Assembly (NCBI GenBank): GCA_903835655.1
Contig: CAILNT010000099.1
Location: 1-64,000, forward strand
Source: an uncultured Pseudomonadota bacterium
GTDB lineage: Bacteria > Pseudomonadota > Gammaproteobacteria > Burkholderiales > Thiobacillaceae
DNA: 64,000 nucleotides
Reading direction: 5' to 3'
The position numbers and the translations under genes are program-made. The notes below the pieces were generated by a model. It had not been told where the DNA came from and did not search any database. It saw only the letters and a program-made list of their open reading frames with translations. Each line of letters opens with the position of its first letter. Position 1 is the first letter of the stretch. Positions 28,862 to 39,835 of the stretch are shown piece by piece.

Positions 28862-28910
28862 TTTGAGAAGCCAGCCAAATCGAGTAAATTGTGAACCGCG
28901 AGTTTAGCAG

Positions 28911-28956
28911 GCGGGTGTAGTTCGATGGTAGAACGGCAACTTCCCAACAAGTGCCG
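28911..28956 (+). pseudogene. tRNA-Gly(CCC)-like 5' half
   Basis: GCGGGTG (acceptor 5' strand), TA, GTTC-GATGGTA-GAAC (perfect D arm with the GG pair) and the 7-nt loop TTCCCAA, which holds a CCC anticodon, follow tRNA-Gly spacing. The 3' half is absent: no complement to GCAAC follows, and there is no T arm or acceptor 3' strand. Instead CGGCA-a-CTT can fold onto AAGTGCCG (28952-28956 side). It is either a decayed tRNA gene or the 5' domain of a longer tRNA-like RNA. Confidence 0.55.
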
Positions 28957-29062
28957 CCAGCGAGGTTTAACCGCTTGGATGCTGCTGAAGCCGACGGGGG
29001 CGTATGACCTGCTTTTCGGCGGTCATCAGGGCTTCCAAAACAGACCACTACCGGTAACGGTC
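28957..29062. other. Non-coding stretch with a series of stems after the tRNA-like half
   Basis: Several pairings are exact: GCG (28960-28962) with CGC (28972-28974) plus CCA with TGG; GAAGCC (28987-28992) with GGCTTC (29030-29035), enclosing ATGACC (29004-29009) with GGTCAT (29021-29026); and GACC (29043-29046) with GGTC (29059-29062). It has no plausible gene on the plus strand, and on the minus strand it is the thiS leader. The function is unknown: it could be an RNA on either strand. Confidence 0.35.
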
Positions 29063-29081
29063 AGTGTTCATGCCTATCAAG

Positions 29082-29155
29082 GCGGGCGTCGTATAATGGT
29101 AATACCCTAGCTTCCCAAGCTAGAGCCGTGGGTTCGATTCCCATCGCCCGCTCCA
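29082..29155 (+). tRNA. tRNA-Gly, anticodon CCC
   Basis: A complete cloverleaf is seen. The 7-bp acceptor (GCGGGCG with CGCCCGC) is followed by a D arm GTAT-AATGGTA-ATAC, anticodon stem CTAGC/GCTAG around loop TTCCCAA with CCC at positions 34-36, a 4-nt variable loop, T arm GTGGG-TTCGATT-CCCAT, discriminator T and encoded CCA. It decodes GGG. It lies about 125 bp after a second, incomplete tRNA-Gly-like sequence. Confidence 0.95.
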
Positions 29156-29190
29156 TCCATTGGTAACCTACTGATTTTGTTCAAGCTCAC

Positions 29191-29269
29191 GTAGGGCGGG
29201 GGGGCCGGCGCCTTCCGCCGAATGCCTGACATCCGGCGGAAGGCGCGAAAAACCGCTTTTCCGCCCTAC
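29191..29269. repeat. 79-bp REP-like palindromic repeat
   Basis: Outer arms GTAGGGCGG (29191-29199) and CCGCCCTAC (29261-29269) enclose inner arms CGCCTTCCGCCG (29209-29220) and CGGCGGAAGGCG (29234-29245), all exact. This nested GTAGGGCGG design is familiar from dispersed extragenic repeats of betaproteobacteria. The remaining bases up to the Tim44-like gene hold a second GC-rich stem (29320-29338) and no gene. Confidence 0.6.
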
Positions 29270-29356
29270 TTTGCAGGCCAGAGGTACCCGCAAGCGTTCG
29301 CATGACCTTTGCGCCGGCGGGCGGCCGTGGGCCGCCCATTTCGTGCGCGGGAATGA

Positions 29357-30166
29357 CTACGGATTCTGTTGAATCCCGGCCACGACCCAGCCATGGCTGG
29401 CGTTGGCGGGGCGAGTCAGATGCCAGGTCTCGTCGAATGGAGTAGCCTGTTCGCTGTCTTCGCGCAACATGCCGTGGAAGCGCACGCTGACGATCTGATG
29501 ACCGCCTTCTTCGGTGGCTTCCTGAACCTCGGCATTGATCGTCACCACATCGGTGCGCTGCGCGGCACCCCGGCGTTCGTCGATGTCCAGTTTGATCTCG
29601 GCGTACATCTCCGGCGAGGTGAACTCGCGGATGTCATCGAGATTGCCGGCGTCGTTGGCGGCTTGCAGGCGCAGGAAGTTAACCTTGGCCTGGCGCACGA
29701 AGGCCTCGGCATCGAAGCCTGGCGGCAGCGCGCTCGGGATCGGTGCGGCGCTGCCGCCGCCGGTCGGTACCGCATCGAAGCGCACGGGCTGGTTGTTACC
29801 CGCACCGGCATACTGGGCGGGCCTCGCCTGGTTACGGCTCATGAACCAGCGCAGCAGCATGAAGGCGGCCATGGCCAGCAAGGCGATCATCAGGAAGTTG
29901 GCCACGCCCGCGCCCATGCCGAAATGGGAGAACAACGCGGCCAAGCCGATGCCTGCGGCCAAGCCGGCAAGGGGGCCCATCCAGGAGCGTTTGTTGGGCT
30001 GCACCGGCTGCGCTGGCGGGGAACTCGGCGTGGCTTCGCGCCTCATCGGCGCCTGGCGCTGCATGCCGTAGGACTTGCCGCCGCCTATCCGTCTCGCTTC
30101 GGCGTCCTGCATGGGCAGTGCGAGGCATAGAAAGAGGGCGAGCAGGGTAAGAAACAATCGTTGCAT
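29357..30166 (-). CDS. Tim44-like domain protein
   Basis: A signal peptide or N-terminal anchor (MQRLFLTLLALFLCLALPMQDAEA) is followed by a Pro/Gln/Arg-rich stretch, two hydrophobic helices (about 63-110), and a C-terminal Tim44-like domain from about 150 (FDAEAFVRQAKVNFLRLQAAND, TFTSPEMYAEIKLDI-like). The domain is found in membrane-associated bacterial proteins whose role is not settled. The 269 residues look complete. No operon partner: the Met/Pro-rich gene diverges on the other strand. Confidence 0.82.
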   Translation of the reverse strand: MQRLFLTLLALFLCLALPMQDAEARRIGGGKSYGMQRQAPMRREATPSSPPAQPVQPNKRSWMGPLAGLAAGIGLAALFSHFGMGAGVANFLMIALLAMAAFMLLRWFMSRNQARPAQYAGAGNNQPVRFDAVPTGGGSAAPIPSALPPGFDAEAFVRQAKVNFLRLQAANDAGNLDDIREFTSPEMYAEIKLDIDERRGAAQRTDVVTINAEVQEATEEGGHQIVSVRFHGMLREDSEQATPFDETWHLTRPANASHGWVVAGIQQNP

Positions 30167-30449
30167 GGGGTGTGCCTCCGGTGGAAAGAGTGTGGATTCT
30201 ATCTGGGCGCGGCAGTCACCAGGATTTTTGCAACAAAGTTGCGCGGCACCGCGATTGCGCCGAATCCTTTGCCAGGATGGGCCGCTCGTCCGTCTATACT
30301 GCGTGCGCCCCTGATGTGGGCACTTCCCCTCCCTGGCCCGGGTTGCTCACCGGGCAATTCCAGAGTGTCTCCTCGGACCGGACAGCGGCGCATCGGACGG
30401 CCCCCGTGGCCGGCTTTCGTCCACGGTGCATGCCTATCCAGGAGATTCC
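30167..30449. other. Divergent intergenic region, no gene seen
   Basis: These 283 bp separate the Tim44-like gene and the Met/Pro-rich gene, which are transcribed away from each other, so two promoters are expected. TATACT at about 30295 could be a -10 box for the rightward gene. No repeat, riboswitch or small reading frame with a ribosome site stands out. Confidence 0.4.
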
Positions 30450-30929
30450 ATGAATCATCGCCATTTCGTTCCCGCCGCCCTGCTCAGCTTGCTCACCGTG
30501 GCCTTGCCGGCGCACGCACAGACCGGTGCGGAAGCGTTCAACCCCTTCGCCATGCTAGCGCCCATCATGACGCCGCTGGGTGCCATGCTGGTTCCCATGA
30601 TGGCACCCATGATGGCACCCATGAACGCACAGCCCAATGGCGCCAGTCCGGCCGTGTTCAACCCGTTCAACCCGGCCATGTTCAACCAGTTGATGCAGCC
30701 CGCAGCCTATGGGGCGCCCGCAGGCGTGGTGCCTTTCAGCGGCTTGCAGTCCGTGCCGCAAGCCTATGGCATGCCCGCCGGTTTCCCGAGTTTCCCCGGC
30801 CTGCCGACGACGAATGCCATTGCCGGCATGCCCGCGGCGAGTCCTTTCCCCGCCGTGCCCCAGTTCCAGATGCCTGTACTGCCGTCTTTCCCGGTTTTCC
30901 CCGGCTTCCCCTTCCCCGTCGCACGCTGA
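30450..30929 (+). CDS. Small exported Met/Pro/Phe-rich protein
   Basis: I do not recognise this family. AGGAGA sits 6 bases before the ATG. Residues 1-24 are a signal peptide (ending ALPAHAQ). The mature 135 residues have low complexity: a block of Met every third to fourth residue (IMTPLGAMLVPMMAPMMAP), then repeats of the kind FNPFNPAMF, and a C-terminal run of Phe-Pro pairs (FPVFPGFPFP). There is no Cys and few charged residues. Met-rich exported segments can bind Cu(I), but here that is only a possibility. The methyltransferase gene follows 84 bp downstream. Confidence 0.65.
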   Translation: MNHRHFVPAALLSLLTVALPAHAQTGAEAFNPFAMLAPIMTPLGAMLVPMMAPMMAPMNAQPNGASPAVFNPFNPAMFNQLMQPAAYGAPAGVVPFSGLQSVPQAYGMPAGFPSFPGLPTTNAIAGMPAASPFPAVPQFQMPVLPSFPVFPGFPFPVAR

Positions 30930-31013
30930 TTTCGTGGAAGCGGCTCCGCGATGCGGGGCCGCTTGCCAGCGGTTTTTCGTTACGGGTCGGGCTCGCCTGA
31001 CCGAAGGGTATTC

Positions 31014-31682
31014 ATGTCCGAGACAGGACTCGACTATCGGGTCAAGTTCGAGACCCTGGATCTCGGTGGCCTGGATTACCGCATCCGTTCCTTGCTGGAC
31101 CGGCAACAGTTCTTCGATCCCGACGGCAGTGCGCTGCGCGCCGGCATTTCTTCAGCCTCCTGGCCGCTGTTCGGTCTGGTCTGGCCGTCTTCGCGCATCC
31201 TCGCTGCGACCATGCAGACTCATGCCATCGAGGGAAAGCGCATCCTGGAAATCGGTTGCGGTCTCGCCCTGGCGAGCCTGGTCATGCGCCGCCGTGGCGC
31301 GGACATCACCGCCAGCGACTGTCACCCCCTGGCAGCGGCCTTCCTGGGGGAGAACCTGCGCCTGAACCGATTGGCGCCTATCCATTTTCAGACGGGGAAC
31401 TGGGCCGATAGCGACCCGTTATTGGGGAAATTCGACCTCATCGTCGGCAGCGACGTGCTCTATGAACGCGGGCAGCCGGATATCCTTTCCCGGTTCATCG
31501 ACCGGCATTCCAAATCGGCGGTGGAAGTCATCATCGTCGATCCCGATCGCGGCAATCGCAGCCGTTTCAATCGGGACATGACCGATCTCGGCTACGCCCA
31601 CCGCGAGCAAACCGCGGAAAAGCGCCAGTCGTGCGGCGAGCCGTACAAGGGCCGCATCCTGAATTACCAGCGCGGGGGCTGA
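31014..31682 (+). CDS. SAM-dependent methyltransferase (METTL21/lysine-methyltransferase-like fold)
   Basis: This cytoplasmic class I methyltransferase of 222 residues has motif I LEIGCGLALASLVMRRRGA (about residues 78-96), the acidic SAM-binding SDCHP (about 101-105), and SDVLYE (about 146-151), which resembles the motif IV of METTL16/21-type protein lysine methyltransferases. Substrate is unknown. The ATG at 31014 follows AGGG; a longer frame from 30951 lacks support. It converges with the HD-GYP regulator gene, 23 bp apart. Confidence 0.78.
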   Translation: MSETGLDYRVKFETLDLGGLDYRIRSLLDRQQFFDPDGSALRAGISSASWPLFGLVWPSSRILAATMQTHAIEGKRILEIGCGLALASLVMRRRGADITASDCHPLAAAFLGENLRLNRLAPIHFQTGNWADSDPLLGKFDLIVGSDVLYERGQPDILSRFIDRHSKSAVEVIIVDPDRGNRSRFNRDMTDLGYAHREQTAEKRQSCGEPYKGRILNYQRGG

Positions 31683-31705
31683 TCCGACGCTTGCTGTGGA
31701 CGCGC

Positions 31706-32727
31706 TCAGGGTTCGTCGCGGTAGCGGGCGCCAATGGCGTGGATCTGCGGCAATAACCCCAGGAACAGCGGCACCAGACCGGGGTCGAAACTCTCCCCGG
31801 CTTGTTCACGCAAGTACGCGAGGGCTTCCTGCGAACTCCAGGCGCGCTTGTAGGGACGCACGCTGGTCAATGCGTCATAGACGTCGGCGATGCTGACTAT
31901 CCGGCCCTCCAGGGGGATGGCCGTTCCTGCCAGGCCTTTGGGGTAGCCGCCGCCGTTCCATTTTTCGTGGTGGGTGAGGGCGATGCTACGGGCCATGTTC
32001 AGCAGGGGTGAATCGTGCTCGCCGATGATTTCGGCGCCGATTTTCGTGTGCGTTTGCATCATGGCCCACTCTGCCGCGTCCAGCTTGCCCGGTTTCAACA
32101 GGATGTCGTCACGGATGCCGATCTTGCCGACGTCGTGCATGGGGGCGGCCAGAAACAGCAGTTCGCTTTGGGATTCGGGCAATCCGGCGGCTTGTGCGAG
32201 CAGCCGGGTGGTCTGGCTCATGCGGATGACATGCATGCCGGTCTCGTTGTCGCGGTATTCCGCGGCACGGCCCAGACGTCGGATCAGTTCGATGCGGCTA
32301 TGTTCCAGTTGCGCGGTCCGTTCCTGCACCTTGGCTTCTAGGGCGCGGCTCTGATTCAACGAGTCGAGGTGGATGCGCAGTCGCCTGAGGATGAGCGCGG
32401 GATGGCAGGGTTTGTGCAGGAAATCGACGGCGCCGAGGTCCAGCCCTTGCTGCTCGTCGCGTGCGTCTGTGAGCGCGGTCACGAATATGACCGGGATGTC
32501 GCGGCTACGTGGGTCTTCCTTGAGTCGCTGACAGACCTGATAGCCGTTCATGTCCGGCATCATGATGTCCAGCAGGATCAGGTCCGGTGGATGGCGCCGC
32601 ACCGTGGCCAGACCGTCGGCGCCACTGGTGGCGATGAGCACCCGGTACTGATCCCGCAGGATATTCGCCATCAGGTCGAGGTTATCCGGGAGGTCGTCGA
32701 TGACCAGAATGGTGTCGCGCGGCAGTG

Positions 32728-32731
<4 letters not shown>
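31706..32731 (-). CDS. Response regulator with HD-GYP domain (c-di-GMP phosphodiesterase type)
   Basis: A receiver domain (about 1-125, phosphoacceptor Asp in [13 protein letters not shown]) and a short coiled coil (about 127-150, [15 protein letters not shown]) precede the HD-GYP domain with the metal ligands in HDVGKIG and the signature [11 protein letters not shown]. Such proteins hydrolyse c-di-GMP to GMP. All key residues are in place. The start ATG overlaps the stop of the hybrid kinase (ATGA), so it is the likely output partner of that kinase. Confidence 0.93.
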
Positions 32732-35301
<2,570 letters not shown>

Positions 35302-35442
35302 GGCTAGGCTGTTTATCGTCCCCCGAAGAATAATCTTTACCCATGAGAGAAAAAAACTTAAGGCTTAGCCTGACATGGCGACACGGGGTAGAGGAGAGAC
35401 TACAATTCCGCCACTTGCGTCGGGTATTGAAAGGAGATGCGG

Positions 35443-36651
35443 GTGTCGATCAACCGGCTTGTTTTCTGGCGGGCACGTGCCGTGGTCCTGGCCTGTCTGG
35501 GCCTGGCCGTTCTGCCTGCCGCCGCGGACGACAGCCCGCTGGAGTTGCGTGGTTTTGGCACCCTGGGCCTGGCGCGTTCCAGTTCCAATCAGGCCGACTA
35601 CCTGCGCGACCTGTCGCAGCCGGACGGCAGCCGTGGTCAGTGGAGCAGCAACCTGGATAGCCTGCTCGGCTTCCAGGCCAATTATCGCTTGAGCCGACGA
35701 GTCGAAACCGTAGTTCAGATCGACAGCCGTTACCGCTATGACGGCAGTTATCGCCCGGAACTGAGTTGGGCCTATGCCAAGTTCGACCCTACACCCGACT
35801 TGAGCGTGCGTGTCGGCCGGCTGGGAACCGAGTTCTACCTCCTGGCCGACTCCCGCCTGGTGGGCTATTCGTATTTGACGGTACGACCGTCCGTCGATTA
35901 TTTCGATGACCTTCCCTTCTACAACATCGACGGTTTCGATGTTCAGGCCACCCATCCGCTGGGCGATGGCTTGGTCAAGGGCAAACTGTTCGCCGGGCGC
36001 TCGCACGAGACGGTGCCGTTCGAGGCGGGGCTCGACTGGAACCTCAGAGGCTCGCCCATGAGCGGCGGTTATCTGGATTACCTCAACGGACCCTGGCAAT
36101 GGCGATTGGGCTATGCGCAGATCCGCTTCAACCAGGAACTGCCGCTGAACGCGGCCTTCGATACGCTCAACTACTATGGTTTCCAGAATGTGGTTCACTC
36201 GTTGGGCGTGTACGGCAAGACGGCCCGTTACCTTTCCGTCGGTGCGACCTACGATAGCGGCCCCTGGCAATTACAGCTGATGTTGAGCCGCACCCGACAG
36301 AGCGATATCTATGAAAACGGACATGCCGGCCATTTCCTCGCGGGCTACCGGACCGGCGCGTTTACGCCCTATCTCGGCTACTCCTGGTGGAAGACCACCG
36401 CCAATACGGTCGACGCCGCGCTGCCTCCGCCCTTGTCCCAGCAGGTCGCCATGGCGATGGCGGGCACGCATAGCGACCAGAGGACCGACACGCTGGGCGT
36501 GCGTTGGGATTTCCGGGAAGACATGGCGCTCAAGGCACAATGGGATCGGGTGCGAGGCACCCCCAGCTCGATATTCCCCGTGCGCGCCGAGAAGCTGGAT
36601 TGGGATGGCAATACCAATGTCCTCAGCCTCACCCTGGATTTCGTTTTCTGA
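35443..36651 (+). CDS. Outer-membrane porin-like beta-barrel protein
   Basis: A signal peptide ending AVLPAAADD is followed by a chain of alternating aromatic and polar beta strands (ELRGFGTLGLARSS, RRVETVVQIDSRYRY, WKTTANTV) and a terminal Phe (LDFVF), the usual last residue of outer-membrane barrels. The 402 residues suggest a 16-18-strand porin. A GTG at 35443 is chosen because AGGAG lies 6 nt before it; the ATG at 35437 abuts that site directly. The PstS-like gene starts immediately after the stop. It probably feeds ligand to the periplasm for the module described here. Confidence 0.8.
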   Translation: MSINRLVFWRARAVVLACLGLAVLPAAADDSPLELRGFGTLGLARSSSNQADYLRDLSQPDGSRGQWSSNLDSLLGFQANYRLSRRVETVVQIDSRYRYDGSYRPELSWAYAKFDPTPDLSVRVGRLGTEFYLLADSRLVGYSYLTVRPSVDYFDDLPFYNIDGFDVQATHPLGDGLVKGKLFAGRSHETVPFEAGLDWNLRGSPMSGGYLDYLNGPWQWRLGYAQIRFNQELPLNAAFDTLNYYGFQNVVHSLGVYGKTARYLSVGATYDSGPWQLQLMLSRTRQSDIYENGHAGHFLAGYRTGAFTPYLGYSWWKTTANTVDAALPPPLSQQVAMAMAGTHSDQRTDTLGVRWDFREDMALKAQWDRVRGTPSSIFPVRAEKLDWDGNTNVLSLTLDFVF

Positions 36652-37077
36652 ATGGCCATGCGCGCTTCCCTCCTGCTCGCCTGCTGCCTCCTCTTACCGT
36701 GCGCGGGCCCGGTGCGTGCGGGCGATCTCCTGGTCGTGGTCAATGCCCACAGTGGCGTCGAGCATTTGAGCCGGGATCAGGTGGTGAACCTGTTCATGGG
36801 GCGCTACCGGGAATTCCCCTCCGGCGTGGTCGCACTGCCCATAGACCAGCCCTCGGCCGAAAAGTCCAGGTTCTACCGCAAGCTGGTGGGCAAGGAACTG
36901 GCCGAGATCAATGCCTACTGGGCGCGCCTGTATTTCTCCGGAAAAACCTCGCGACCGAAACAATCCGCGCATGGCAGCGAGGTTGTCGCCTGGGTCGCCG
37001 GCCATGAAGGCGCCCTGGCGTACATCGACCGTGGCGATCTCGACGACAGGATGAAGGTCGTGCTCGAATTGCCCTGA
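36652..37077 (+). CDS. Short PstS-like phosphate-binding-domain protein
   Basis: A signal peptide (1-23, ending CAGPVRA) is followed by about 118 residues of the PBP-like fold: VVVNAHSGVEHLSRDQVVNLFMGRY and the C-terminal VAGHEGALAYIDR, found in the type of short phosphate-ABC-transporter-like substrate-binding proteins. It is less than half the length of true PstS, so it is not a transporter subunit by itself and no permease is nearby. The start codon follows the porin stop directly. It may be a sensor accessory of the divergent hybrid kinase. Confidence 0.75.
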   Translation: MAMRASLLLACCLLLPCAGPVRAGDLLVVVNAHSGVEHLSRDQVVNLFMGRYREFPSGVVALPIDQPSAEKSRFYRKLVGKELAEINAYWARLYFSGKTSRPKQSAHGSEVVAWVAGHEGALAYIDRGDLDDRMKVVLELP

Positions 37078-37270
37078 ACCGATTCGCGGTCGAGGGAATG
37101 CGGCAGGTCGCCGTCTTTCCAGGTTTCCCATGATTTTCCGGCACGGCTCGAATAGCCGACTGGAAAACTAGGTTATTGCCGATTATCATGCCGCACTCGC
37201 ACCCTTGTAGGGCCGAGCGCCGCGGCGGAACCGGCGAACCCCGAACCAGACCGGAATCGAGAAAACCACC

Positions 37271-38320
37271 ATGCGTCCCTCCCACATCGAAACCATACTC
37301 GACCGCGAATTCGCCAGCTGCGTTGCCGGGCAGCACACGCCCGTCATGCTCTGGGGGCCACCTGGCGTCGGCAAGTCGCAGATCATCGCCGGCATCGCCG
37401 CCAAGCACGGGGTGCCGCTGGTCGACATCCGCCTGTCGCAGATGGAACCCACGGACTTGCGTGGCATTCCCTTTCGCAAGGACGACAACGTCGAATGGTC
37501 GGTGCCCTCCATGCTGCCGGATGCCGTGCGCCACGGCCCGGCCGGCATCCTCTTCCTGGACGAGATCAATGCGGCGCCACCGACGGTCTCCGCCGCAGCC
37601 TATCAACTCATCCTCGACCGCCGGCTTGGCGAATACGCAATCCCCGAAGGCTGGGCCATATTCGCCGCCGGCAATCGCCAGGGCGACCGCGGTGTCACCT
37701 ATGCCATGCCGGCCCCCCTGGCCAACCGTTTCACTCATTACGAGATGGATGCCAACCTGGACGACTGGATGCGCTGGGCGTTGGAAAAAGGCATAGACGC
37801 ACGCATCCTGGGTTTTCTGCGTTTTCGTCCCGACTTGCTGTTTCATTACGATCCAGCGCACAACCCGGTGGCCTTCCCCAGTCCGCGCTCCTGGGAATAC
37901 GCCCATCGCGCGCTCTACAAGTTCGGCGACCGCCCCGACTTGTTGGGCGATGCCCTACAGGCCTGCGTGGGCCAGGGTGTGGGTATCGAGATCAAGGCTT
38001 TTGTCGACAACATGGAGAATCTGCCGGACATCGATGCCATCCTCGCCGGCACCGTGGCCCTGGTACCCAAGGGCATCGACCTGCAATACGGCGTCGCCGC
38101 GGCCCTGGTGCGGCGAGCGAAGGAATTCGCAGGCGATCCGCGCAAGCTGGGCAACATCCTCAAATACGCGCGTGGCTACCCGCAGCGCGAGATGGGGGTG
38201 ATGTTGGTCACCGATCTGCACCGCGCAGTGGGGCAACCGCTGTTCGCGGTGCCAGAGTTCGTGGAATGGGCCAATGGCGTGGCCGAGCTGATGCTCTACG
38301 ACTTCAAGCCGAGTTCGTGA
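37271..38320 (+). CDS. MoxR-type AAA+ ATPase
   Basis: AAA+ chaperones of the MoxR group remodel or activate partner proteins together with a VWA-domain protein. Walker A is GPPGVGKS (about residues 29-36), Walker B ILFLDEINAAPP, then sensor 1 in IFAAGN and an arginine-finger region near PLANRF. The protein has 349 residues. It precedes by 18 bp a gene with a VWA-like domain, the usual MoxR-VWA pairing. The 193-bp upstream stretch contains no other gene. Confidence 0.87.
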   Translation: MRPSHIETILDREFASCVAGQHTPVMLWGPPGVGKSQIIAGIAAKHGVPLVDIRLSQMEPTDLRGIPFRKDDNVEWSVPSMLPDAVRHGPAGILFLDEINAAPPTVSAAAYQLILDRRLGEYAIPEGWAIFAAGNRQGDRGVTYAMPAPLANRFTHYEMDANLDDWMRWALEKGIDARILGFLRFRPDLLFHYDPAHNPVAFPSPRSWEYAHRALYKFGDRPDLLGDALQACVGQGVGIEIKAFVDNMENLPDIDAILAGTVALVPKGIDLQYGVAAALVRRAKEFAGDPRKLGNILKYARGYPQREMGVMLVTDLHRAVGQPLFAVPEFVEWANGVAELMLYDFKPSS

Positions 38321-38338
38321 ATCGCTGAGGATTCAAGG

Positions 38339-39556
38339 ATGAACGATATTCCCGCACTGGAGACCAAGCTCGCCGCCGCGCGCACGCGGTTGATCCTGGA
38401 GAAACCGTTTCTTGGTTCTCTGGTCATGCATCTGCCGCTGAAGGCTGCAAACGCGAAGTGGTGCAAGACCACGGCGACCGATGCGAAAAATTTCTACTAC
38501 AACCCCGACTATATCGGCCGGCTGAGCCTGGAACAGACCCAGTTCGTGCTGGCGCACGAGGCCATGCATTGTGCCCTGTCTCACTTTGCGCGGCGCAATC
38601 ACCGCCAGAAGCATCGCTGGGATGTGGCCTGCGATTATGCCGTCAACATGATCCTGGACGACGAACGCATGCACGGTCCGGAGCATGCCCTGCTGAACGC
38701 GGCCTATCGTGGCCTGACCGCGGAAGAGATCTATCCGGTGCTGCACGAGGATCCGCCGGAAGAAACCATGGACCAGCACTTGTTCGATCCTGCCTCGGAT
38801 GAACAAGGCGGCGAGGGGCATACGCGCGACGAGGGAGACGGCCAGGGCGGTTCTTCCTCGAACGAGCGGGAAGGCGGTGGTGGCCGGTCGCAAGCCGCCA
38901 GGGCGCCCGAGGATGTCGCGCCGTCCGACCCGGGACGGCTGGATGAGCAATGGAAGAGTCGCCTGGCCGCGGCGGCGCAGTCCGCTCGCCAGGCCGGCCG
39001 GCTGTCCCCGTCGCTGGTGCGTCTGGTCGATCATCTGCTGGCGCCGCAGCTGCCCTGGCGGGCGCTATTGGCGCGTTACATGACGAGTGCCGCGCGTGAC
39101 GATTACAGCTGGAAGCAGCCCTCCAGGCGAGAGTCCGCGGCCTTGATGCCGCGACTCTCCAGCCAGAGCGTCGATGTGATCGTGGCGCTGGATACCAGCG
39201 GCTCGGTGCAGGAAGAAGAATTGCGGGCATTTCTGGCCGAAATCGACGCGCTCAAGGGCCAGGTTCGGGCGGCGATCACCCTGCACGCCTGCGACGAAAG
39301 GCTCGATGCCCAGGGACCATGGCACTTCGCCGCGTGGGAACCCGTGTGTTTGCCGGAAAGCCTGCACGGTGGCGGCGGTACCGATTTTCGGCCCTTGTTC
39401 GACTGGGTGGAGCGGGAACATCTGCGCCCGGATCTCCTGCTCTACTTCACCGATGCACAAGGCCACTTCCCGCCGGGAGAGCCGCCTTACCCGGTGGTCT
39501 GGCTGGTCAAGGGCAAGGCGGGCGTACCCTTTGGTGCCCGCGTGCAACTGAACTGA
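38339..39556 (+). CDS. Putative metallopeptidase with VWA-like C-terminal domain (DUF2201 type)
   Basis: The N-terminal domain has HEAMH (residues 73-77), the HExxH zinc motif, followed by a helical region and an acidic and Ser/Gly-rich linker (about 135-195). The C-terminal third is VWA-like with the metal-site motif DTSGS (about 283) and later GGGTDF and TDAQG. This matches the DUF2201 metallopeptidase-like/VWA-like layout that pairs with MoxR ATPases. Its target is unknown. The next genes downstream are soxY and soxZ after a 280-bp gap. Confidence 0.85.
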   Translation: MNDIPALETKLAAARTRLILEKPFLGSLVMHLPLKAANAKWCKTTATDAKNFYYNPDYIGRLSLEQTQFVLAHEAMHCALSHFARRNHRQKHRWDVACDYAVNMILDDERMHGPEHALLNAAYRGLTAEEIYPVLHEDPPEETMDQHLFDPASDEQGGEGHTRDEGDGQGGSSSNEREGGGGRSQAARAPEDVAPSDPGRLDEQWKSRLAAAAQSARQAGRLSPSLVRLVDHLLAPQLPWRALLARYMTSAARDDYSWKQPSRRESAALMPRLSSQSVDVIVALDTSGSVQEEELRAFLAEIDALKGQVRAAITLHACDERLDAQGPWHFAAWEPVCLPESLHGGGGTDFRPLFDWVEREHLRPDLLLYFTDAQGHFPPGEPPYPVVWLVKGKAGVPFGARVQLN

Positions 39557-39835
39557 GTGTCGCTTGGCGACGGCAACACGGAAAAAAGTGTTTCAGATTC
39601 CATTTTTTGCTTGCATCGCCCGTGGACACGGGAACCATGTCGGTGTCATGATGCGCGTCGCTGCATGGTATGGATGGTCGTCGGGTAGCTAGAAAGTATC
39701 AGACGATTGTGTGTGTCTTTTGCGGTGTTAGTGGCGTTAGCATGTCAATATCGTTTGTGTCGCCGCCCTTGGGTTGCCGGCAAAAGACGGTGTGAAATGC
39801 AACCTTGCAGTGAATCTTTTAGGAGACAAATGCAT
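39557..39835. other. Region upstream of soxY, probable promoter and leader
   Basis: This 279-bp region has no gene. It shows a stem GTCGC-TTG-GCGAC (39559-39571) just after the metallopeptidase gene and an exact palindrome CCCGTG-GA-CACGGG (39619-39632) that could be an operator. The promoter is expected here, but no convincing -35/-10 or -24/-12 pair could be chosen by eye. Confidence 0.45.

Noticed and set aside
28701-29048. 115-codon minus-strand frame over thiS and the tRNA-like region
   Set aside because: It runs through thiS in another frame and through the tRNA-like half; no ribosome site and no domain.
28862-29080. TPP riboswitch upstream of thiS
   Set aside because: The CUGAGA-type core expected in a TPP riboswitch is not found on the minus strand.
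28911-29155. Group I intron inside a tRNA-Gly gene
   Set aside because: The downstream tRNA has its own complete 5' half, and the 3' exon sequence complementary to GCAAC is missing; the insert is also too short.
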